A DNA stretch of 64,000 nucleotides from Allomyces arbusculus (taxonomy: Eukaryota > Blastocladiomycota > Blastocladiomycetes > Blastocladiales > Blastocladiaceae). The stretch's first letter is position 1. The number at the start of each line of letters is the position of its first letter. Positions 9,643 to 21,214 of the stretch are shown one piece after another. Below the pieces are notes generated by a model. It saw only the letters and a program-made list of their open reading frames with translations, was not told where the DNA came from and did no database searches. The stretch is from NCBI GenBank assembly GCA_027604705.1, contig JADHYV010000002.1:310001-374000 (forward strand), written 5' to 3'. A program made the position numbers and the translations under genes.

Positions 9643-12600
9643 ATGTCCCAGTTCGCGACCCCCGTCCGGCCAAAAGATTGCTCTGCCGCATCGACCGGTG
9701 ACCAAACAACAACGGCGATTACGACATCGTGGGACGAAACACACCTACGCTCAGCACTGCAGGCGCAATTGCGGCGGTCGGGCGTCGTCGACCAGCTTCG
9801 CGCGCAACTGCGCGCGCGCATCATTGAGCAGCTGCATCCCGACAGTGGTGTTCCCGGCGCTGGGTTTCGAGGCCGACCGCGTGGCGGTGATGCGACTGTT
9901 ATTCACACGATTGTGAATGCGCTCGTGACCGAGTTCTTGGCGCACCAAGGGCTCGAGTACACGCTGTCCGTGTACCTCCCAGAAACGTCACAGACGCTGG
10001 TGCGCTCACCATGCATCCTTGAGTGTTACCACTTCGCCGCGGTCGGCCAGTGATGAATTTGTGCTTTCGCCCGCGCCTAGCCGCCGAAAGTTGCTGATTG
10101 GGAACTGCTGGAGCTCCTCCACCTCGACCAAATCCAGGCATCTTCGTCGTTGGGCCGTATGGTACTTTCATCAATGCTTCTCACCTGAAGTCTCAGCGAT
10201 CTGCAGCTCATGAAAATGTATGGTAGGAAAGCGCATTGGATCATTCGCGCCGTCACGGTCTCTGTATGTGATTTTCAGTTCATTGCGCACAACGGTCCCA
10301 GACTTTGCCGGTCTGACCACACCTTGAATTTTCTCACATGGCCAGCGTGGATCGAATCGCTCGTCAAAGGTGTGCGCGAGCTGCATGTTCCGTGCCTGTC
10401 GCAGCAGGTGCAGACCGAAGAAACGGATCATGAGCGCGCGCGTATGTCTTTTCGCTTTGCTCAATTCTGCCGATTCACGCGATTTACCGTTGTGCTTGTG
10501 CCTTCAGTTCGTGAATGTGCCGAGCTCGTCGAAGTGGAGCGCGAGTCCAAGCGGCGTGCGGTTCTCGAGGTGCAGCGCAAGTACGAGCTCTTGATGGAAG
10601 AGCGCGTCCAGCAGGAGGTTCAGAAACAGGTGCGGTTCTGGATCCGGTCAATCTTTGCGACCACGCTCTGATTGTGCTCGGTTACTGCAACTAGGTGGAA
10701 CGGTTCCGCGACGTTGAGGTCAAGCACGTGCGGCTCGAAGCAAAAGAGGATTGGATGCGGAAAATGGACGCGTACAAGGCCGAGGTCGATGCCAGGCACG
10801 GTGAGCGGGAACGGCGCTTTCTCGAGGAGATGGAGGTCGCTGAGGCCCATGTCAAGCAGCGAGAAATGGTGCGAGCCCGAATTCGTCTCTCCCTCGGGTG
10901 GGGGGTGGGACCAAACTGACGGCTAGCCCCATCAACAGGAGCTCAACGCGGCGCAAATGGATCTCGACCGACGGCTGGCCGTGGCGCAAGAAGCGATCCA
11001 GCTGAAAGAGGAAAAACTGCAGCATCAGCAAGAGCTCATGAAGCAGTCGCGCTCGATCGAGGAGACGGTGATGCGCCGCAAAATCGAGGACCTCCAGTCG
11101 CAGGTCAATCAACTGACCGTGGAGCGCGACGCTGCGCAACGGCGCTTGTCAGACGAGGTCAAGCGGCACGTTCATTGTTTCCTTGACCACCAATGACCGT
11201 TCAACTCGCACCCTGACTTGTTGCGGTTTCGAAACGTAGTGCTCGCGACGAGCTCCAGAACCAATTGCGGTCCCAAGAAGTGAATCTCCAAGGTCTGCGC
11301 CCATTCCTTGGTGCTTCTCAGTCTCTCACTGACATGGATCTGGATCTCACACCCAGCGCATTTACGACCGTGTAGCTGAACTGCGCGTGCTCGGCGAAAA
11401 GCGAAAAGTCGTCGACCGGTACCTTCGCGAAGAAGAGTCGTTGCGCGACAACTTGGAACAGGCACGCACGACGATCAGCGACATGCAGCACCAGGTCTCG
11501 TCGCTCCAAGCCGAACTCGGCGATGCCAGGAAGAAGAACGCGCAGGTTCGTCGCTCTAACGCCCTCGATTCCCCGTACTTTTTTAATCGCGATGTCAATA
11601 TGTATGCTGGCCCTTTGTAGTTGGCGCGGAGCAAGCCGTCACGGGATGAGCGGCAAGAGTTGCACGCGCTCAAGGCCGAGTTCAATCTCATTTCGGCGAC
11701 GCTGGCCGAGCACAAGGAAAAGGTCGGCCTCCTCAAGCAGTCGGAGCGCAAGTGGCAGCTCGAATGTCAGCAGCTGATCGGGCAGTTTGAGCACGAGGTA
11801 CTCTCACCGTCCGGCATTTATCGCGCGAGATGCTGCGCTAACGCGTCCGGTCTATTGAGATTAGAGGCGTCGTGCAAAAGCACTCGCGAAACGTCTCCAC
11901 CAAGAGATTGAAGCCAAGCACGACGCTGAAACCGAAGCGGCTCAGCTGCGCTTTCTCATCAAGCGTACGTTTGGCCTTGATACATACCACTTAGCTGTGG
12001 ACAACCGTATCTCACTCGCGCCCTCTACTCGTTATCCGTATTCACTTTCGCAGAGCAATCGACCCGGTGCGCTCGCCATTGACGTAGCCACTTTTTGCCG
12101 GCCCAGGAACGCAAACTGATCTGATCTTCCTCTTCAGGACGACGCGGCTTCATCCGGCGCATTCTTCGTCAAACGATGCGACTCGGCGCCGGCACTGGCC
12201 GCCGAGCAGCCACGACTCGTCGATTACGGACAGCTCCGGCAATTCATTCCATTCGTCGCGCTATCGTAGCCCCATGCATCCAGTGCATGCCGATCCCGAC
12301 CCAGTCTCACCGCTCACATCGTCGGAGACGCCTTTTCTGGCAACAAGCGCCGTGGATCTCCAACCCGTGGAACCATCTGCACACGTGCTCTATCGCACGG
12401 CCGATCTAGCTGGTGGCGATGCCGAGAAAATGGCTGTGACTTCTGTTCGCGAGCGGGCCGACATAAACCCGATGGGCAGCAAGTCAAGCTTTTTCTTGGA
12501 AGACCCGTCGGCTGAATTCAACTCGACGGTCCTATTCGGGGCGCAGGACCACGTCGAGGTCGTCATCGCTACCCCGTCTCGACCCACGGCCGCAGTACCT

Positions 12601-13454
12601 GCTTCGCCCGATTCATTTTCGGACGCAGCACCCACGCCCGATCGGCACCCACCCGTCGTCAAGTCAGCAGCCATGTCCAGAAGTGGTCGTGGCCACGCTG
12701 GGGACCTGCCGGCGCCGTCACCCAGCCGCGACGCGCAACCTCGACGGACCGAGGTCGCCGTGGATCCTGATTTACACGTCGAGCGTCGACCCTCGCTCTT
12801 CGACGACGACCAGGAAGTCTCACCACGGCCGCACGAGCCGACCGAGCCAGCGTTTGCGTCGCCTGCGCCCCTCGCCAACCCGCCGCCGCAGCCACTGTTC
12901 TCGAAATTTCTCCCGCGCCCCGACGTACCCGACAAGGCTGCGGCCACAGCCACGCCGCTCAAGCCGCCCAACATTCCGGTCGCTGATGCTGCTCCAATGC
13001 CATCTTCCACCAAGTCGGCATCGGTCTCCCGCTCGGGCTCACGCCGCAACTTACCCGACGTGCCGCCGCTCGGCGATGCTGAGCCGACGCCTGCGAAGGT
13101 CGCGGTCGACCACAAGGACGTCTCTATCGAGCCGCAAATGAATGAGAAGGAGCGCGAAAAGAAAGAGCGCGAGGCCGCGCAACAGGCGCAGATCATGGCC
13201 ATCACGCAGGCCAACCCGCTGCTGCAAGAGTACATAGCGCGCGCCGCCGCGCAAAGAGCCACAGTGCGTTCAAGGATTGATATCCACCTTGGTCGTGATC
13301 GACTCTGATTGTTCTGGATGCGAGTTAGACTCAGCGCGCGGGACCGGCCTTGCCTGCACCCGACGTGGAAGACACCGAGTCGGTCGACTACGGCGCCGGC
13401 GAAACGATCAGGTACGAGCGGGCGCCGCAACCGTATCGCCGTGCTCGGAGTTAA
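9643..13454 (+). CDS. OFD1: OFD1-like centriolar/basal-body protein
   Basis: Fourteen exons give a 942-aa protein: 9643–9999, 10081–10161, 10207–10222, 10346–10441, 10508–10629, 10695–10868, 10939–11169, 11253–11279, 11357–11545, 11621–11797, 11865–11964, 12054–12066, 12138–13263 and 13335–13454. The joined length is divisible by three. Exon 1 matches vertebrate OFD1 closely: a helix like LRSALQAQLRRSGVVDQLR, then a LisH motif (VTEFLAHQGLEYTLSVYLPE). Short exons follow with LLELLHLDQIQ and QTEETD. About 400 residues of heptad-rich coiled coil follow, then a Ser/Pro-rich disordered tail. OFD1 caps centrioles and is needed for distal appendages and cilium assembly, so this implies a flagellated life stage. 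The exon 7/8 boundary (11169/11253) and the 13-nt exon 12 are the least certain parts. Confidence 0.85.
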
Positions 13455-13461
13455 CGTTGTG

Positions 13462-13478
13462 CCCCCCCCCCCCCCCCC
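13462..13478 (+). repeat. Homopolymeric C tract (17 C)
   Basis: An uninterrupted run of 17 cytosines begins 8 bases after the OFD1 stop codon, in the gap between two convergent genes. It lies in the presumed 3' UTR. Runs of this length are prone to length variation and sequencing error, so the exact number may be wrong. Confidence 0.9.
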
Positions 13479-13597
13479 ATCCGGTAGCGCCATGTCCGAG
13501 ACTGACTCGTCGTCTCGTTCCTGATGACTTGCGGTTTTGAGTCAGACTGTCCATGACGTGACCATCCATAATTGATTTTTGCTGCTGTTTCCTTCCG

Positions 13598-15093
13598 TCA
13601 TGGTGATTCCAGCGGCGTCTCGTCAAGTTCGTCCACAAACCCGAGCTGCAAGCGAGTCCTGCGGACCACGTCCGGGTGATATAGGCACTCCGCGGCCGGC
13701 GACAAGAGGTCGCCCACGGACAGGAGATCGCCGTAATTCTAGGATGCGTGGCAGAATGTTCCGTGAGCCCACGGGCGTCGGTATCTCCGACCAAACGCAA
13801 CCAAAACGCACCTTTGTATCCGATATCCGTTTCCGATGCGGCAACGGCGCGCGCTGATCGACGCGGACCGACGGCAGCCCAAACGTGCGGCAATTTTGAC
13901 CGTGCGCCTCCCCCACCGCCGCCGACTGCGCGGCCTGTATCGCCGGTGGCGGCGGCTCCGGGTTATCGTGATGCGATCCAATTTTGCGCGACACAGCCCA
14001 CGCCGCCGGCTTCTTGGCGCTCGGCGGGCGGCGATCGGTCACCGGCGCGGCCCATGTGATCGGATTGCTGGACGTGGTCCTGGCCGCGTGCGACGGTCGT
14101 GGCGGCGGGCCGCGCGCGCCGTGTTGATGCTGGTGCAGCTCAAGCGCTTGCTTCAAGGGGATCTGCGACATGGTCGCGAACCGGTCCTTCGGGGATGCCG
14201 CGTCGTCGCTAATTATTGCGCAGTTGCATTCAACGGCAGATCGAGGGAGAGCAATGGGTGGACCAAGAGAAACGAACCTGGAGTCGGCCCACGCCATGCA
14301 CACTTTCACTTGCGATCCGGTGCTCTCGTGGCGACGACGGGGTGGAGAGCAGGGGCCTAGTCGTTCGGAAACGGGCGGTCAAGTCAGTACTCGAACTTGC
14401 GATGATGTTAACGAAACGCTGGGGCCGACCGTGAGCTTGCACGTTGCGGTTAGCGACGTCGTGAGCCGTTGCGCCCGTGGGCCGTGGTTTGCCTTCGATC
14501 TCCGTAGTTGCGACGGGAGAAGGCGACAGAAGGTCCTTCGCGGTCGCGTCGCCTACATCCGCGCCGGCGTAAGAAATGAGAGGATGACAGAATGCCACGA
14601 TCACGATGGGCCCAAGCGGGGCCTCCACCCTTCCTCCGGCAACAACGTCCCATGCTTACCGCGCGGTGTCGGGAGCCCAAACGTTGCGTTTCGGTTGGGC
14701 AGGCAGTCGAGCAGCTCTTGCGAAAAGCGCGACGGCCGACCTGCAAACGATCCGTCAAGCGTCAAGAGCGTCGTCGCGGCGACCCGTCACAATTAGGCTC
14801 TATGTACCGAGTGCTGAACGGTGACGGTAGAGCATCTGCTCGCGCCGCTCGCCAATCTCCGACAGCAACGGTGGAGATGAAGGGGGGCACAGAATGTCCT
14901 TGACGGTTGCGGCGGATCCGCGAGACGGGCGGAGCATGGCGGTGATAATTGATGGCTGTCGCGCAGGCGACTCGAGTCGGGGGATGGGTGGCAATCACTT
15001 GTCGTCGCGAGGGAAGATCGCCAGGGAAATGGGCGGCAGCGAGGCTGCGGGTCGAGTCGAGGTGGAACGAGTGCCAGAGCAAATCGACTGCAT
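13598..15093 (-). CDS. EFHB/CFAP21-like ciliary protein
   Basis: Supported minus-strand exons are 15093–14999, 14955–14808, 14740–14660, 14552–14278, 14162–13812 and 13738–13598; from 14955 on the phases fit exactly. Three blocks match remembered animal EFHB (CFAP21). The first is TAMLRPSRGSAATVKDILCP (compare the AKDIV-NPP segment). The second is NATFGLPTPR (compare FGIPTPH), and the third is RKRISDTKNYGD (compare RISDRTNYGE). EFHB is an axonemal microtubule inner protein. Here the segment between blocks two and three is short and Pro-rich, and no EF-hand loop is visible, so calcium binding appears lost or never present. The region after NYGD is also shorter than in animals. The 5' end is unresolved; exons may extend to about 15466. 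It converges on OFD1 with only 143 bp between the stop codons. Confidence 0.65.
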
Positions 15094-15564
15094 CTAGTCT
15101 TGAGCGCAGAGCTGGAACCGGTGTTCTCGCGTTGCAATTCCGCGGAAGACCTGATTATGGCTGACCGCACATGCTGCTGGCACCGAGCGTAGCCGCCGGA
15201 GCAGCGCTGCAGGACGGTCGCCAACTCGAAGCAGCGGGCGCGTCTCACACGTGCGCGAGACAGGAGCTCCGCCAGGGGCCACCAACGCCGCCGCCGCCTT
15301 CACTTGAACGCACACTCGCCATCCATGCCATTGAGCACGAAATTGGAGGAAAAACATGAAGTCGAGGCGTAATTGTGCCTGTCGCGCAGCAGCAGCAGCG
15401 CTTTCTTTTCGGGATTGGGGCCGTGAGGCACGAGATGGATCGGGATCTCTTCATTTGCCGCAGCAATCAAAACCGCAACGACAACAACTAATCAACAAGA
15501 ATCAACAATGCACAAACTCAACTTGATCACCGGGCCCAAACCCAGATCCACTCCACCAAACACT
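15094..15564 (-). other. Unassigned coding-like stretch
   Basis: On the minus strand 15491–15303 is open and strikingly protein-like (contains EEIPIHLVPHGPNPEKK and LLLLRDRHNYAS), ending at a TGA or at an overlapping GTGAAG donor. It lacks an ATG. An overlapping frame does have an ATG, at 15466. Either could be a 5' exon of the EFHB-like gene, or the stretch could be chance. It lies directly downstream of the ABC transporter stop codon on the same strand, so it may also be transcribed as that gene's 3' UTR. Confidence 0.3.
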
Positions 15565-18500
15565 CTAGCGGCGCTCCTTGACGTACGTGTGCAGAACGAC
15601 ATACCCGGCGACCAGGCACCCGACCGACATCCCCGCCAGCTTATACACGTCCATCCAAAAGGCCCGCGCGTTGAACCCAAACGTCGACAGAATCACCGCC
15701 GCGGGCACATCAATCTGCAACCCGTACTTGATCTCCGTCAACTGCAGGTCGCGCAATTCATTCACGACGAGCGCCTCGAGCGCCGCATTGAAGAAACTGA
15801 GCGGCTGCAGCCACTGCAATCCGGGCGCAATTGAGTCGCGGTTCAGCAAAAGCCCACCGAAGAGCATCGCAAACAGCATGACCAGACACGCGATCAACGA
15901 CGCGACGGCCGTCTCGCGCACGGCCAGCGAAATCAGCAGACACACGGCCGCGGCGGTGATGTTGAAGAGCACCAGCACGAGCAGGAACTTGAGGAAGACA
16001 GGGTAGGCGTCGACGAGACCGACCATCGGGTAGACGATGCACCCGAGGAGCAGTGGCGGGACGACGCGCAGTGGGACCACGTCGCACAAGACTTTCGCGG
16101 CAAAGTAGGTCACGGGCGAGTAGTACCCGTTGGCGCGCTCGCGCACAAACAGGATGCGTTCCGCGGCAAATGTCTGCAGCGAAGTGAGCCCCGAGAACCC
16201 AAACAGCGCACAGATGAAAAAGAAGCAGCCCATGCGGTTCTGGAACCCAGCAATATCGTCCTGCACGTGCCAGAACAGCACGCCGCACACGAGCGCAACA
16301 ATCACGGCCATCGCATAATGCGTCAAGAGCAGGTACGGGTTGCGGTACAAGTTCTTGAGCGTGCGTTCCCCGAGGATTTGGAACTGCGTCGTCAGCGGCG
16401 CGCGCTGGTCGGCGAGCGTGCGAATGCGGCGCGTTAGCGACATGGCACCAGGGACCGGCGCCGTAATCGGTTCCATAGGCGCGGCTGGGGACAATGACGA
16501 TGGACCAGCCAAGTGGCCAAGGAGTGGCGTCGCCATGAGCGGCGTCGCGGCCATGGGCGACATGGCCGCAGCCACGGCAACCGACTCGTCGAGCCCACGG
16601 CCCGCGGGCGAGTCGAGGAACAATTGCGCGAGTCGGAGCGACCGTTCGTCGAGAGGGTTACTCGACGGTGTACCCGCACGGCCATTCGGTGGCGTGCCCG
16701 CATTGCGCAACGGTGTGCCTGGACCAGCACCGAGCTGGTTCTCCCAGTACTCGTCCGACTCACTGCTGACGTCTGAGTTGGCCGGGAGGACGGGCGACGC
16801 CGGCCGCATCGGTCCAATCGCGTTCTCCTCGTCGTTGGCGCCGCGGAGCAGGGGCACGTTGTCACCGTTGCCCGACTGGTCGAGCGTGTCAGAACTGCCA
16901 CTTGCATCAGCGTCACCGCCGTTGCCGCCCGAACGAGCCGACGAGGTGCGGCCACCGCCCGGGCCCATGGTCAGGTCGATCAGGAAGTCGGCAATGTTGT
17001 AACCCGCAGGGCACGGGAAACCGAGGTTGGCGAAATGATCGCCCGCAGCGAGCGCCGGACCCGAGTAGATCATGTTGCCTTTGCTCAACAGCAGCAGCTG
17101 GTCGAACATGGTGAAAATGTCGGACCGCGGCTGGTGGATCGTGAAGATGACGGTGCGGTTGTAGTTGCGCGCGAGCTGCACGAGGCACTCGACAACGTTG
17201 TGGGCATTGTACGAGTCGAGGCCACTGGTCGGCTCGTCTGCAGATACCAAAAAGACGGATCAGACGGATGCTTTCTCAAAGTCGGCGGGGAAACAGAGAC
17301 GGACCCAAGAAGAGAATCGACGGCGACGTGACCAGTTCGCACGCGATGCTGACGCGCCGCTTCTCGCCACCAGAAATACCTCGTGTAGTCGCGTCGCCGA
17401 TTTGGCTCTTGGCAATGTGCGAAATGCCGAGCTCGATCATCTAGGTCCAACGAGTCGAAAACAGTCAGAACCAGCACTCGGGCAATTGAGAAATCACGAC
17501 CGTTTCAACGTACCGTCTCGCGCACTCGGTTCCACTTGGCCTCATAGCTCATATCCTTTGGCAAACGCAGCAACGCCGAGTACAAGATCGTCTCCTCGAC
17601 AGTCAACGTTGGCATCAACATATCCTCCTGGTCGACAAACCCGACCATCGTGCGAAACTCGTGCCGATCAAGCACACGCCCATTCACCAGCAGCTCGCCC
17701 TTGATCACACCCGTCTTGGTGCGTCGCGCCAAGATATCCAAACACGTCGACTTGCCTGCCCCAGACCCACCCATGATTGCAAGCACTTGGCCAGGACGCA
17801 CAAGCCCATGCACGCCATGCAAGATCTCCTGCTCGCCACCGTCCGGCGTCGGACTGCGCCGCGCCGACCGCGCACGACGCCGCCGCGCGCTCCCTGGCGC
17901 ACGCGGAATCCGGTACCGAATGTCACGGAACGTTAGGGTCGCCGGCACGTGGTCGGCCATGAGTTTATCGAGCTCGTCCTGCGTGAGCGCCGAGTACCCG
18001 TCGCCGTGGCGGCGGCGGCGTGCGGCCTGCGCCGCGTCGCGGTGCCGGCGCCAGACGGCGAATGTCAGGGCAGCGACAATGAGCAGGGCGACGATGGTGA
18101 GCAGGGCAAAAACGATAGGCGAGGCCCCACCGGGGCCCGGATGTTCCGGGCGCGTGTAGCCCGGCACCTGCGACACGTGCATGCACTCGCCCGACGTGCA
18201 CGCGAGCGTGATGGACGTGTCGCCAAACACGTCGGAAATGAGTTCGTTCATGGCCGGTTCGGTAAACTCGCAGTTGCGTTCGCCGGTGGCCGCCTTGTCG
18301 GAACAGACGAGCCGCCCGGGCCCACGCACGAGTTCGTCGAGGAAGTCGGTAATGTCGACGGTATTCGCGAGCCCGCAGAGCATGCGGCCGGGCACGCACT
18401 TGCACTGGATGTGCGCGCAGTCGTAGGACGTGGCATTGGTGAGCGCGTTGGTTTGCGGGACGCAGTGGTCGAGGTCGCAGTAGAAGGATTCGACACCGCC

Positions 18501-19240
18501 CGCCCAAAATTGGAACCCGCACCGGCCCGTTGCGTCGGGCGTCGGGCGGTTCTCGGGCGACGCGCCCGTCGCGTTGCACGACATGGTCACTTCGGGCACC
18601 TGTTCCTTGAGCAGGGCGACGATTTTCTTGTTGGTAACGCGGCACTGGTGGTGGTTGCGGTTCACGGCGAGGGCGCCGCTGTAGCAGGTCCCGTTCGTGC
18701 CCGTGGGCACGAGCGCGTCGCAGACCGAGTCGCGCGTGCAGACTGCATGCGGGAGTGCAAGGTCAGTGTCTGCTTCGCGAGCACATCATCGACAGCGCGC
18801 ACACGTGGCGTCCGAAACGTGCCATTGCAGTTGATCCCCGTCCACCCATCCGAGCACTCGCACGTCCCATTCGGCGCCGGCCGAATCGGGCGATTGAGAT
18901 TGCTGTCAGGCAGGGCGCCACAGACTAAACATAGACGCGTCGTATTCTCTGGTCAGACTCGACGAGCCAAAGCGCCCCATTTGACCATGGAAGATCGCAA
19001 CGTACGCGGCTCGGTACAGTCGTCGCCGCCAAACCCGACTGGGCACAGGCATCGGCCCGTCGACGACGAGCACTGGCCCTCGTTCCGGCACGGGAAGGCC
19101 GGCAGCATGCAGTTGAAGCATGGCGGGCAGATTGGGTCGCGCTGTGAGGGCGGGGCCGCAGCGAGCGCGGTCAAAGGGGACACGGCGTCGATGCTGGCCA
19201 CGGACCGCACGCGCAGAGGCGACGTGCGCGGTGCGGCCAT
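15565..19240 (-). CDS. Adp1-like ABCG-family half-transporter with EGF-like N-terminus
   Basis: Five exons, 19240–19006, 18924–18805, 18742–17514, 17440–17305 and 17237–15565, give 1130 aa in phase. The N-terminal 300 residues are cysteine-rich with EGF-like loops ([28 protein letters not shown]). A transmembrane helix (about 328–350) follows. The nucleotide-binding domain has Walker [10 protein letters not shown] (about 450), a Q-loop in [16 protein letters not shown], signature [10 protein letters not shown] (about 550) and Walker [12 protein letters not shown]. The intron at 17238–17304 splits the Walker B Asp codon. After a low-complexity linker, the C-terminal domain has about six helices of ABC2 type. 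Order NBD–TMD and EGF-like repeats match yeast Adp1. As a half-transporter it should dimerise in a membrane; the substrate is unknown. The start ATG at 19240 gives no clean signal peptide, so an upstream exon is possible. Confidence 0.9.
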
Positions 19241-19355
19241 GACGAGAGCGAGGACAGCGCTGTCGGTCGTGGTCACCGTCGCGGGTCGCCTTGGTTGACT
19301 GGTTGGGGTTGGTGGTTGCGCGTGGGTCGCGGGTCGCGGCGCGGGCTGGAACGCA

Positions 19356-19387
19356 GTCAATGCCGCCCGTGGTCAATGCCGCCCGTG
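19356..19387 (+). repeat. 16-bp direct repeat, two copies
   Basis: The unit GTCAATGCCGCCCGTG occurs twice in tandem about 115 bp upstream of the ABC transporter start codon. It could be a regulatory repeat or simple slippage. Confidence 0.8.
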
Positions 19388-19564
19388 GTCGTGTGCTCGG
19401 TTGCAGCAGGTCGGGAGCTCGTGCAGATGTCGGTGCCGAGGACAGGGCGAGTCGGTTGGGCCGAGGAGAGAAGAGAGAAGGAATGGGGTCGCGTGTGTTG
19501 GCTGCGTGGATGGTGCGTGCGGTGAGCGGTCCACGAACACGGACGCGACGCGGTGTCGTGGTTT

Positions 19565-19597
19565 GAGCCATGCGCGAGCCATGCGCGAGCCATGCGC
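19565..19597 (+). repeat. 11-bp tandem repeat, three copies
   Basis: The unit GAGCCATGCGC occurs three times without interruption in the region upstream of the ABC transporter gene. No function is apparent. Confidence 0.85.
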
Positions 19598-19997
19598 ACA
19601 CTCTGCGCCGCTTCCGAATCCCTGCCCTGCGGCATGCCAATCCGGATCCTGACCCGCCTCCATCCACGCTGTGCAGTGTGCGACATCTCAATGTATATCT
19701 GGCTGCCGTGCCGCGCTTCCAGACGCGCCGAGCCGACGCGTCAGCCGCACCGACCAGCGACACCCGGTTCAACTGCAGTTCCGCTTCCCAAGTCAGTCTA
19801 ATCACCGTTCTTCTTGACACGCACCCTGTCCGCTCTGACCCCACCGCGCGCCCCCTCGCACCGGGCACTGCAGGCACGCACGCACGCGCCGGCCCCGCCG
19901 GACCCGACGCGCGTCGCGCGAGCGCATCATGTCATGGCCGTCGTGCGCTCCGTTGCGAGCTGCGACACATGTGGTACTGCTTGTGCGCGCGTCGTAA

Positions 19998-21214
19998 CTA
20001 GCAAGACGGTACAGGTGAGCTTTTCCGCTCTATAGATCAAAGATTCGTCGAGTGGAGAGTCCACGTACTGTGCGTCTTGAGCCCCTTGCCAAAGTTGAAG
20101 TAGCACATGACCGAGTTGATGAGCGTCAGCACGAGCATGGCCAACGACAGACTCGCTACACACATTGTCAAATGCAGTTGTTAGTCCTGGATATTGAGCT
20201 CTCGCTTCTCCACCCCGACTCTGATCCGACGCGTACCGAAAAAGGTCAGGAACAGCTGCGTCCCGTAGAGCCGCTCGCGGTTGAGCGTCCAAATGCGCAC
20301 AATCTTGAACACAAAGTAGACAATACCCACGAGCAAGCCGATCAAAAACACCACCATGAGCTTCTTCGACTCGCGTCGCAACTAGTTACAACAACGAAAA
20401 AACAGCGGCATCAGTTTGCGCATCACTCAAGTCGAAACCAGAAGAAAAAATCAAAACGTACCCCGTAGACGGCCACGAGAATCGTAACCAGCGTGAGCGG
20501 CACCGCGGCAATCGTGACGCCAAATTCGTAATCTTCGGCCCGCAGCACCAAGACCAGATACTGCACGGAAAATGCCATCATGAAAAACACGTCGACTTTC
20601 AGCAGCGTCAAGAACACTTGGTAGAGCCGAAACATGTTCTTCATGTTCGGGTCGGCGCCAATCTTCTTGTAAATCTTCCATCCAAACTCGAGGTAGAGCT
20701 TGTAGGCGAGCGCCGCAAAGATAATCGTAAACACGCCCAGCACAATTGGGATCACAACCAACAGCGGGCCATTCGTGATTTCTTGCCTCGTCACTTGCCG
20801 GAACTGGAAGAGCGAGTAGGCAAACGTGCACACGTTGAAGGCCACAAACGCGATCAGTTGAATCGTGTTTTGCTTGAGGATCTGTAGGTGGAGGAGTCGA
20901 TGGCACGTCAGTTTTGCGCGCGTACCGCAACAGAGAAGCCACGCGCTTTGCGGGCGCGCAAGTCAAGGGAAAGCAACAAGGCAGCGCACCGCGTCCCACG
21001 ACAGGTACATGTTCCACACTTGCGACGCGACAAAGATAAGCATGTAGACGGGCACGCCGCGGTTCGGGTCGTTCACGTTTTGCGTGTCGATATTCGGCAT
21101 CACAATCGCCGCGACAATGGCCTCGAGCACCACGACGATCACGGCTTGAAGCAGCGACGCGCCGAGCAGCGATCGGCCCATCCTCGACTGCGGCAACTGC
21201 AGCTTGGGTGCCAT
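19998..21214 (-). CDS. UPF0658-type Golgi membrane protein
   Basis: Five exons, 21214–20990, 20881–20462, 20381–20237, 20155–20069 and 20029–19998, join in phase to give 302 aa. The protein is almost entirely hydrophobic helices: one near residues 15–40 (LLGASLLQAVIVVVLEAIVA), one from VYMLIFVASQVW, then pairs around LIAFVAFNVCTFAYSLFQF, LLVVIPIVLGVFTIIFAALA and VTIAAVPLTLVTILVAVYG, and a last pair ending FNFGKGLKTH. The C-terminal tail is short and basic (KRKSSPVPSC). The spacing and motifs such as GADPNMKNMFRLYQVFLTLL and KIVRIWTLNRER match the fungal UPF0658 family, named for a Golgi protein in fission yeast. The role is unknown. It heads towards the ABC transporter on the same strand. Confidence 0.82.

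Larger units (their letters stand above)
19241..19997. other. Intergenic with short tandem repeats
   Basis: This interval separates the start of the ABC transporter from the end of the Golgi protein gene. It contains two small direct repeats, listed separately, and no supportable gene. Confidence 0.4.

Noticed and set aside
12390-13493. 367-codon minus-strand open frame opposite the last OFD1 exons
   Set aside because: The plus strand is needed there to complete the OFD1 tail in phase, and the minus peptide has no recognisable domain.
14170-14796. 208-codon plus-strand frame in the EFHB-like region
   Set aside because: The minus strand has a phase-consistent exon series with family motifs here, so the plus frame is taken as a shadow.
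17949-19298. 449-codon plus-strand open frame opposite the ABC transporter
   Set aside because: Antis​ense to the EGF-like and Walker A exons; no motif of its own.
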